Assembly: GCA_030679635.1 (NCBI GenBank)
Contig: JAUXSZ010000229.1
Coordinates: 1 to 13,540, forward strand
Reading direction: 5' to 3'
DNA: 13,540 nucleotides
DNA from: Sulfuricurvum sp.
GTDB lineage: Bacteria > Campylobacterota > Campylobacteria > Campylobacterales > Sulfurimonadaceae
Below the pieces are notes generated by a model, which saw only the letters and a list, made by a program, of their open reading frames with translations, made no database searches and had not been told where the DNA came from. Of the stretch, positions 5,997 to 11,830 are shown piece after piece (the first letter of the stretch is position 1; each line of letters begins with the position of its first letter). The translations under genes and the position numbers were made by a program.

Positions 5997-8818
5997 CGAA
6001 AGATTTTTACCCCTTTTTTGATGATGTTCTTAGCGGGAGTTATGTCAAAATCGGTTCCTTGGAATGTACCACTGTTGACCCCTTTAACCCCTTCGGCCGT
6101 ATGGGTGTAATCGTAGAAAAAACACGGATGCTGCGTGCAATTGGATAGGGTACTGAAGGTATAGTTTTTGGTTAAAGAGTACCATAACCATGGGCTAATG
6201 TCTAAATGGACGGTTTTATCTGTTGATGAGGTGACGGTAACCATTTGTGTTCCGTTTTGCAGTATACCTGATGGAACAACGGCGGGATCAGCTCCCCCCG
6301 CATTAAAGCCTCCTTGGATCACATTGCCCTGCGCCGCGTTACCATGATTGACGTTTCGATACCATTTTAGGACGTTTTGGGGCATACTGCTCACATATCC
6401 GGTGGGGACAGTGCTATAAATTTCAAATTCGATCGGATTGGGGGCATAGCCTACATTGTTCGTGACATCATAGGCGTGTACTCGACCATAAACGAATTTA
6501 GCTGTTCCTATCATCGTGTTGATTCCAGCAATGTTATTGACAAGATCGGCATCACTGATGCTCGCTGAGGTAATATTGAAATCAAACGGATTCAGGGGTG
6601 CTGAGCGGTCACGGTCAAAGTTAAAGTCGAGTTGCAACGGGGCAATGCCTTGGGTGAAAATCGAATTTCCGAAGGAGAGTGTAATGTCATCGGCTTTCGT
6701 AATGTTACCGTCGATATCGCTCAAATTTTCAATATAGAGAATTTGACTCAGCGGAGAGGGGACGGCGGAATGGGGGAGGATAAGGGTCGTGCTTTTAGCA
6801 TAACACCCTTTGTCGTAGTTGTGCGTCGTATTGCCCTCACCATTTTTTGCCGTTACGCTCATAGTGAGTGAAGCCGACATATTCAGATCGTCACTGAGAT
6901 AGGTAAACACCCCTCCATTAAAGTTAGTAAGGGTGGCGTTGACGTCGAAATGGTCCGGTTTGACGGTGATCTGTCCTTGCGTCAGTCCGATAGGCAAATC
7001 GCTGGAAGAGTTGTAAAATCCGCTCACATTTGCATCATCGCAGTCGATACGCGCGTACATCGAACTGCACGGTTCGGTCAAATCGGTGATATTGAGATCG
7101 AGAATACCGACCTCGTTGTATCGGGTCGTGAAGATTTTAGAACCGTTAAGAAAGGAAAAGGAATCGGGGGGAGGATTGAATGTTCCCATCGGACAGCTTG
7201 CGTTGTGCTCAGCGATCGAGAGGTTGAAACTGCTTCCCGCCGTTTCGTTGTAATCAGATGAAGGGATAGAAGAGAAATTGGGAGCCGTGAAGGTGATGTT
7301 GAAATCGGTTCCGGCTATGGCACTGGGGGCACTGATGTCAAAAGATAGGGGACGGACGGTAAAACGATCACTTGCCAGTGTACTATTGTCCTCATTGGCA
7401 AGAGGGCAGGTATTATCGACACTGTTTTTCCAGTAGAGTTTGATCCCGGCGCTGTCGCTTTCTCCGATGGCTCGGTTGAGGGTAAACGTGCTGGTTGTGC
7501 TTTGTGTAGAACTGAAAAGAAGTTTATTCCATGTGCTTAGAGCATTGCCCGCACTGTCGACAATGTAGGTACAGACAGTACCGTTGAAATCTTGGAATGC
7601 GGTACCGCTACTGTTGAGCGCAGCGATTGTGAGATTGAAAGGTTTATCGACGATTTTGGTCGAGATATTGCGATCGCTGATACTACGGAAACTGTCCCAC
7701 GCATCGAATTGATAATTTACCGGGGGTAAATTGATGGTAATCGTTCCGCTGCTGGTAGTTCCTAAATTCGTTTGTTTGGTTGTTAATGTCGCGGTATCGG
7801 TAATCGTTGTCCCTGCCGCTGCGGTAACAAGTAGGATTATCTTGATTTCAGAAACTGAATTTACTGGAAACGATAATAGGGTCGATCCATTAATCAGCCT
7901 CCATATAAACGTAGGCGAAGTAGACGTGACCGTTCCATAGGGATTTGAGGGCAAAGTCGGATCGAGCAGTGTTCCACCATCATTGGAGACATACGACAGC
8001 CCTGCTGGGATGAGGTTACTCACATTCACATCGGTGACGGTGATCGAGCCGGAAGAGGGATTGGTAATTTTGAGAGTTAATGTGACGAGGTTATTTGTGT
8101 AAGCCTGTGTCTGATTGAAATCGGCTTGAATAGAGACATTGGCCTGGAGCGTCGAATCTGGGGGGAGATCGTCGGTATTGCTGGAACCTTCGGAAACATC
8201 AACAAGATCGGTCGTTCCGGGATAGTATTGGTAAAAATCTCCGCTTCCGTCGGTGAGTCTTGAGATATCTTTTGCGTTGGAATCGGTACTATTTAATTCA
8301 ATACTGCAAGCGCCGTCAGTAACAGTGTAATAGGTCTGTTCACTGGTTTTATAGTATCTGAAATAGTCCACAATGGCATTGGCTCCGCTGGTCAGGGTTG
8401 AGGTTGTATTGGTGATAAAAATTTCCCCGTTGGTTGGATCGATACCATCAATTGTATAGACGATATAGGTTCCTTTGGGATAGGTGGTTTGGTTATCGCT
8501 CCCTGTAGAACCGTTAGGATAAATGACATTTCCCAGTCCTGACCCTATATTGACGTATTTATGGGTGTTGCTGTCATTAAAATAGAGCCGCCAGCCGTCA
8601 ATATTGGTTGTTTCATTGAAATAGATCTCGATCATCTCTAAACTTCCGCTACCGCCACCGCCGTTAAAGAGTTCATTAACGGTGACATCTCTGATCTGAG
8701 GTGCAGAAGCACAGTTAAGTAGCATGTCGGGAGTAGGTGGTGTATAGGTTGTGCCATCATCAGCGATAGCGGTTAACGTGATGAAGAGAGAGAGGAATAT
8801 AAAAATCATTTTTTTCAT
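5993..8818 (-). CDS. mshQ: MshQ-like surface/tip protein with lamin-tail-like and DUF11-like domains
   Basis: A 941-residue secreted protein, probably carried on or displayed by the pilus. Residues 1-19 are a signal peptide (ending TAIA, then DD). Residues about 43-155 resemble a lamin-tail (LTD) domain: VNELF, EMIEIYF, IDGWRLYF, then a YPKGTYIVY strand. Residues about 228-365 match the DUF11 repeat (VTLTLKITNPSSGSITVTDV). From about 368 (FDAWDSFR-ISDRNISTKI) the sequence is MshQ-like, with two related units beginning FTVRPLSFDI (about 484) and ITVKPDHFDV (about 616). The C-terminal part contains NVLKWYRNVNH and HPCFFYDYTHT. There is no membrane anchor or sorting signal. Sixteen of 32 Asn-X-Ser/Thr sites carry an acidic residue at -2. 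AGGGG six bases before the ATG gives a good ribosome site. Its role as adhesin is inferred from MshQ and context. Confidence 0.78.
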   Translation of the reverse strand: MKKMIFIFLSLFITLTAIADDGTTYTPPTPDMLLNCASAPQIRDVTVNELFNGGGGSGSLEMIEIYFNETTNIDGWRLYFNDSNTHKYVNIGSGLGNVIYPNGSTGSDNQTTYPKGTYIVYTIDGIDPTNGEIFITNTTSTLTSGANAIVDYFRYYKTSEQTYYTVTDGACSIELNSTDSNAKDISRLTDGSGDFYQYYPGTTDLVDVSEGSSNTDDLPPDSTLQANVSIQADFNQTQAYTNNLVTLTLKITNPSSGSITVTDVNVSNLIPAGLSYVSNDGGTLLDPTLPSNPYGTVTSTSPTFIWRLINGSTLLSFPVNSVSEIKIILLVTAAAGTTITDTATLTTKQTNLGTTSSGTITINLPPVNYQFDAWDSFRSISDRNISTKIVDKPFNLTIAALNSSGTAFQDFNGTVCTYIVDSAGNALSTWNKLLFSSTQSTTSTFTLNRAIGESDSAGIKLYWKNSVDNTCPLANEDNSTLASDRFTVRPLSFDISAPSAIAGTDFNITFTAPNFSSIPSSDYNETAGSSFNLSIAEHNASCPMGTFNPPPDSFSFLNGSKIFTTRYNEVGILDLNITDLTEPCSSMYARIDCDDANVSGFYNSSSDLPIGLTQGQITVKPDHFDVNATLTNFNGGVFTYLSDDLNMSASLTMSVTAKNGEGNTTHNYDKGCYAKSTTLILPHSAVPSPLSQILYIENLSDIDGNITKADDITLSFGNSIFTQGIAPLQLDFNFDRDRSAPLNPFDFNITSASISDADLVNNIAGINTMIGTAKFVYGRVHAYDVTNNVGYAPNPIEFEIYSTVPTGYVSSMPQNVLKWYRNVNHGNAAQGNVIQGGFNAGGADPAVVPSGILQNGTQMVTVTSSTDKTVHLDISPWLWYSLTKNYTFSTLSNCTQHPCFFYDYTHTAEGVKGVNSGTFQGTDFDITPAKNIIKKGVKIFR

Positions 8819-8830
8819 TTATTTCCCCTC

Positions 8831-8849
8831 TCTTTAGAAGCTTTAAAGA
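8831..8849. repeat. Short inverted repeat in the leader of the mshQ-like gene
   Basis: TCTTTA at 8831-8836 is matched by TAAAGA at 8844-8849 across a 7-base loop. In the leftward transcript it would form a weak AT-rich hairpin just ahead of the AGGGG ribosome site of the mshQ-like gene. It could be a processing or attenuation element, or chance in AT-rich DNA. Confidence 0.25.
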
Positions 8850-8851
8850 AT

Positions 8852-8857
8852 ATTATA
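8852..8857 (-). promoter_or_regulatory. Possible -10 element before the mshQ-like gene
   Basis: A perfect TATAAT on the minus strand lies in the 69-base gap between the second pilin and the mshQ-like gene. The best -35 is a weak TTCATA 18 bases upstream. Campylobacterota promoters often lack a good -35, so an internal promoter is possible; the AT-rich setting makes chance equally plausible. Confidence 0.3.
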
Positions 8858-8887
8858 ATAAATCTGAGATGTAATTATGAAAAAATA

Positions 8888-9373
8888 TCACGGTTCAATG
8901 AGTTTAAAAGTTCCCAAAGTCGCATTGTATTCCCAATAGTCATTTCCTTCTGGTTTATGGGGTAAATTACGGTCTTTTGCTCCACTGTTGGTTGCGGGGC
9001 CGTAATAGCGCGGAAGTATAGTACCGCCCATATCGACCCTTTTCCAATCTCCGTTTTCGGTATTTTTGAGGAGCTTGTTGAAAGGATTGAGAGTATCACC
9101 CATCTCAGCAGCTGTTGGGTATCCGCTTGCATTAAACTCAGCGCTAGCTGTATTCGTATTTTGTCCATTGCCCCATTCAAAAGCGCATGTATTGGTGATC
9201 CATTCGCCATGAACTGCATCAATCGCACTTTGTACAGAGGAAGCGGTGGCAAGTTCGGAAGCAATTTGGGAATTATCAATAAGGTTTTTGAATTTCGGCA
9301 TCGCCACCGCGGAGAGAACCCCGATGATGACGATCACGAAGATCAGCTCAATAAGGGTAAAAGCGGGGCGCAT
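8888..9373 (-). CDS. Second type IV pilin of the locus
   Basis: A 161-residue prepilin with leader MRPA followed by FTLIE (Ala at -1, Glu at +5). The hydrophobic helix runs 5-26 (IFVIVIIGVLSAVAMP), then an amphipathic stretch about 28-58. There is a single Cys (63), so the usual pilin disulfide loop cannot form within the molecule. Both of its Asn-X-Ser/Thr sites are PglB type: EFNAS (Asn 81) and EYNAT (Asn 150). It lies 10 bases after the major-pilin candidate and 69 bases before the mshQ-like gene; its ribosome site is weak, suggesting coupling to the gene before. The ATG at 9371-9373 gives the shortest standard leader. It may be a secondary subunit (MshA/MshB-like) or a minor pilin; the data do not separate these. 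Confidence 0.85.
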   Translation of the reverse strand: MRPAFTLIELIFVIVIIGVLSAVAMPKFKNLIDNSQIASELATASSVQSAIDAVHGEWITNTCAFEWGNGQNTNTASAEFNASGYPTAAEMGDTLNPFNKLLKNTENGDWKRVDMGGTILPRYYGPATNSGAKDRNLPHKPEGNDYWEYNATLGTFKLIEP

Positions 9374-9383
9374 GGTGTGAACA

Positions 9384-9842
9384 CTACTCAGTAAGCGTTA
9401 AGGTAGTCGTATTTTTATCACTCGTAAATGTCATAGCTGTTTTAGCTGTCAATTTTGATTGAACTCTAGCTTTTGAAGTCCCAGTGACAGAAGTATTCAT
9501 TTCCAAAATACCGGCATTGTTATACGCAACCGTAAATGTTGTGTTTGTATCACCGATAGTAGCTGAGTAGGTAGCCAAATCAGTCGTCGCCGTCCAACCT
9601 TTACCTTTGAAGTCATAAAGATCTGTCAAGTTTACATCCGATGCGTTGACATCGTTCAGCTTAGTTTCGTTAAGGTAAGCGGATTTTGAACTGGTCAGAA
9701 TGTCTGAATAATATTTGACAATGTTCGCTATCTGGGCATTTTCTTCCAATTGTCTGTATTGCGGTACAGCAATGGCAGCTAATATACCGATAATAACGAT
9801 CGTAAAAATCAATTCAATCAAAGTAAATGCATTTTGTTTCAT
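9384..9842 (-). CDS. Major pilin candidate, MshA-like, cysteine-free
   Basis: A 152-residue prepilin with leader MKQNA followed by FTLIE (Ala at -1, Glu at +5), a hydrophobic helix (6-27, ending AVPQY as in many major pilins) and a small Thr/Asn/Asp-rich globular domain. It has no cysteine, so the disulfide-bounded D-region of classical type IVa pilins is absent. Five of six Asn-X-Ser/Thr sites are PglB type, with Asn 66, 71, 100, 116 and 144. It is the first gene of the locus, has the best ribosome site (AGGAG, 10 bases before the ATG), and lies about 50 bases behind a sigma-28-like promoter. First position, strong translation signals and pilin-like size support the major-subunit role, but this is inference; the following pilin gene could share it. 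Confidence 0.85.
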   Translation of the reverse strand: MKQNAFTLIELIFTIVIIGILAAIAVPQYRQLEENAQIANIVKYYSDILTSSKSAYLNETKLNDVNASDVNLTDLYDFKGKGWTATTDLATYSATIGDTNTTFTVAYNNAGILEMNTSVTGTSKARVQSKLTAKTAMTFTSDKNTTTLTLTE

Positions 9843-9852
9843 AGTTATGAAA

Positions 9853-9857
9853 CTCCT
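9853..9857 (-). promoter_or_regulatory. Ribosome binding site of the major pilin
   Basis: The minus strand reads AGGAG here, 10 bases ahead of the ATG at 9842. It is the clearest Shine-Dalgarno site on the minus strand of the window and fits high expression of the first pilin. Confidence 0.65.
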
Positions 9858-9898
9858 TTTCGTGTTTTATGTACTCTTGGAGAATACTGTATGGGATA

Positions 9899-9925
9899 TT
9901 ATCGTCATAGTTATCTTAATATTTA
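9899..9925 (-). promoter_or_regulatory. Sigma-28 (FliA)-like promoter for the pilus operon
   Basis: On the minus strand TAAATATT (-35 side) is followed, 15 bases after TAAA, by GACGATAA. The enteric FliA consensus is TAAAGTTT-N11-GCCGATAA; the match is 6 of 8 and 7 of 8 with exact spacing. Initiation near 9891 would leave a leader of about 50 bases with the AGGAG site. The same bases contain GATAAT, a fair sigma-70 -10 without a convincing -35. No GG-N10-GC sigma-54 element lies upstream of the ribosome site. Campylobacter FliA sites are usually written with a CGATWT core, so the match is to the general class. Confidence 0.5.
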
Positions 9926-9995
9926 GTGAGTTCACAAGATATTGAGGCACAAGTAATGAAAATATGAGACTAGTAACCCTAAAAGAGCTTTTGGT

Positions 9996-10001
9996 TATAA
10001 T
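9996..10001 (+). promoter_or_regulatory. Predicted -10 element of the leuA promoter
   Basis: A perfect TATAAT lies 61 bases before the leuA start; transcription would begin near 10008. No good -35 is present at 16-19 bases, as is common in Campylobacterota. An imperfect inverted repeat, AACC-CT-AAAAG / CTTTTGGTT (9975-9996), abuts the -10 and could be an operator. No leucine-rich leader peptide is visible between start point and gene, so classical leucine attenuation is not supported. Confidence 0.55.
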
Positions 10002-10049
10002 CACACCACTTATTTGCACTCAGCAAGGGCAATGAGAAGAGAATTTTCC

Positions 10050-10055
10050 AAGGAG
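10050..10055 (+). promoter_or_regulatory. Ribosome binding site that fixes the leuA start
   Basis: AAGGAG sits six bases before the ATG at 10062. Two in-frame upstream starts (TTG at 10014, ATG at 10032) lack a properly spaced site, so 10062 is the likely start. Confidence 0.8.
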
Positions 10056-10061
10056 TTTCGT

Positions 10062-11729
10062 ATGAAACAAGCATCTGAGGGCAAATACCGCCCCTATCCT
10101 CAAGTTGATTTGCCAAATCGCATTTGGCCGACCAGAACCATAACGCATGCTCCTATTTGGTGCAGTGTCGATCTTCGTGACGGAAATCAAGCGTTGATCA
10201 CTCCGATGAATTTGGATCAAAAACTACGACTCTTCTCTCTCTTGCTGAAATTGGGATTCAAACACATTGAAGTTGGATTTCCCTCTGCCTCCAAAGTTGA
10301 GTTTGACTTTTTACGTACATTGGTGGAGCAAAATTTGATTCCCGCTGACGTTACCGTGCAGGTTTTGGTACAGGCTAGAGAGCATTTGATTGACAAAACG
10401 TTTGAAGCGTTAGCCGGAGTCAAAAAGGCGACGGTACATCTCTACAACTCCACCTCCGTAGCACAGCGTAAAATCGTATTTGGAAAAGAGCAAGACGAGA
10501 TTATTGAGCTTGCATTGGCCGGGGTCGATATGGTCAAAGCCCGCGCGGCAAAGCATGAGGGTGAAATAAACCTAGAGTACTCTCCTGAGAGTTTTACGGG
10601 GACGGAGCTGGATTATGCGGCCCGTATTTGTAACGCGGTGACCGACCGATGGGGCATCAGTGCACAGCGCAAGGTTATCATCAATCTTCCCGCAACCGTA
10701 GAGATGGCAACCCCCAATGTCTATGCCGATCAGATAGAGTGGATGAGCCGCCATTTGACCAATCGTGAGCATGTGTTGATCTCGACCCATACCCATAACG
10801 ACCGCGGAACTTCGGTCGCCGCGACGGAGCTTGCCCTTCTTGCAGGAGCTGACCGCGTTGAGGGGACATTGCTCTCCAACGGTGAGCGCACAGGAAACGT
10901 CGACATCATCACCTTGGCATTGAACATGTATACGCAAGGAGTTGATCCGCAGCTTGATTTTAGCGATTTAGAGACGGTAGTACATATCGTAGAAGAGTGC
11001 ACCGATATGAAGACCCATGAGCGTCATCCGTATGTTGGAGAGCTTGTTTATACGGCATTTTCGGGTTCACATCAGGATGCGATTAATAAAGGGCTAGCGT
11101 ATCAGCGCACTAAAGAGGATCCGTTTTGGGAAGTACCGTATCTCCCTATTGATCCGCAGGATGTTGGGCGCAATTATGAGGGGATTATCCGTATCAATTC
11201 CCAGTCGGGCAAAGGGGGAGTGGCATACGTACTCGAAGATAAATTCGGCTATTCACTCCCTAAAAAGATGCACCCCGAAATCGGACGAATCGTTCAGCAG
11301 GTGACCGATGATGCAGGACGAGAACTCAGTGCCGAGGAGATTTTAGCCATTTTTGAAAAAACTTATTTTGGCGAACCTCACCATATCGAGTTTATCGATT
11401 ATGCGGTGATGTTGGAAAGCGCCAAAGATAAAATGGTTAAATGCGTGCTGGAGTATACTTATAACGGAAAGACGATTCGTTCAGAGGGTCAGGGGAACGG
11501 TCCGATTGATGCGTGTAAAAACGCGTTGATGAGTGAGTATCCCAACATTTTCAAAATCCGTTCTTACAGTGAACACTCGTTTGGAGAGCTTTCGAGTGCG
11601 GAAGCGATTGCCTATATCGAGATCGAGAATGACAAATTGGAGACTTTTTACGGTGTCAGCCGGGATAACGACATCACGATCGCATCGATCAAAGCGATGT
11701 TCAGTGCCCTTAATCGGGCGTTTGCGTAA
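10062..11729 (+). CDS. leuA: 2-isopropylmalate synthase (EC 2.3.3.13), yeast/actinobacterial type
   Basis: LeuA condenses acetyl-CoA with 2-oxoisovalerate to 2-isopropylmalate, the first committed step of leucine synthesis, in the cytoplasm. The 555-residue protein starts KQASEGKYRPYPQVDLP and has the catalytic TIM-barrel signature DLRDGNQAL (Arg39, metal ligand Asp40), HTHNDRG (metal ligands His243 and His245) and NGERTGN (273-279). The SGSHQDAINKGL motif follows in the linker region. The C-terminal regulatory domain (about 420-555) has GQGNGP (476-481), the segment that binds leucine for feedback inhibition in the family. Overall layout (WPTRTIT-PIWCSVDLRDGNQAL) matches Corynebacterium, Mycobacterium and yeast enzymes much better than the 523-residue E. 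coli LeuA. It is divergent from the pilus genes and in the same direction as alaS, with its own promoter. Confidence 0.96.
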   Translation: MKQASEGKYRPYPQVDLPNRIWPTRTITHAPIWCSVDLRDGNQALITPMNLDQKLRLFSLLLKLGFKHIEVGFPSASKVEFDFLRTLVEQNLIPADVTVQVLVQAREHLIDKTFEALAGVKKATVHLYNSTSVAQRKIVFGKEQDEIIELALAGVDMVKARAAKHEGEINLEYSPESFTGTELDYAARICNAVTDRWGISAQRKVIINLPATVEMATPNVYADQIEWMSRHLTNREHVLISTHTHNDRGTSVAATELALLAGADRVEGTLLSNGERTGNVDIITLALNMYTQGVDPQLDFSDLETVVHIVEECTDMKTHERHPYVGELVYTAFSGSHQDAINKGLAYQRTKEDPFWEVPYLPIDPQDVGRNYEGIIRINSQSGKGGVAYVLEDKFGYSLPKKMHPEIGRIVQQVTDDAGRELSAEEILAIFEKTYFGEPHHIEFIDYAVMLESAKDKMVKCVLEYTYNGKTIRSEGQGNGPIDACKNALMSEYPNIFKIRSYSEHSFGELSSAEAIAYIEIENDKLETFYGVSRDNDITIASIKAMFSALNRAFA

Positions 11730-11742
11730 GCCTTTACTTTTA

Positions 11743-11760
11743 TTCCCGCTTAAGCGGGAA
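11743..11760. terminator. Perfect 18-base palindrome after leuA, probable terminator
   Basis: TTCCCGCTTAAGCGGGAA is its own reverse complement and begins 13 bases after the leuA stop. As RNA it folds as a 7-bp GC-rich stem with a TTAA loop. No run of T follows on either strand, so an intrinsic terminator is only partly supported; a protein-binding site upstream of alaS is the alternative. Confidence 0.5.
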
Positions 11761-11789
11761 GCTATCTAATTCCTCTTTAACTCCGCATT

Positions 11790-11798
11790 TGCTATAAT
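11790..11798 (+). promoter_or_regulatory. Predicted extended -10 promoter of alaS
   Basis: TGCTATAAT combines the TGN extension with a perfect -10, 32 bases before the alaS start. Initiation would fall near 11805. The -35 region (TTCCTC) is poor. The AAGAGAG seven bases before the ATG at 11831 is the likely ribosome site. Confidence 0.65.
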
Positions 11799-11830
11799 CG
11801 CGCAATTTTATCTCACAAGAGAGTAACCCT

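Noticed and set aside
6950..7261. 103-residue plus-strand frame inside the mshQ-like gene
   Set aside because: Antisense to a continuous 941-codon gene, with no ribosome site or recognisable motif.
8875..9279. 134-residue minus-strand frame overlapping the second pilin
   Set aside because: It is the shifted frame of the pilin gene; the pilin frame has a full prepilin motif and helix, this one has none.
1..9842. Type II secretion system instead of a pilus
   Set aside because: Pilin-like subunits of full length, an MshQ-like protein and the order D-O-P plus I-J-K-L point to an MSHA-type pilus; fold-level similarity to Gsp proteins is expected for both.
9843..10013. Sigma-54 promoter for the pilin, as in Pseudomonas pilA
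   Set aside because: No GG-N10-GC pair is found on the minus strand in this stretch outside the ribosome site; the sigma-28-like element fits better.
10014..10061. Earlier leuA starts at 10014 (TTG) and 10032 (ATG)
   Set aside because: No properly spaced ribosome site, whereas AAGGAG stands six bases before 10062 and the protein from there aligns with the family.
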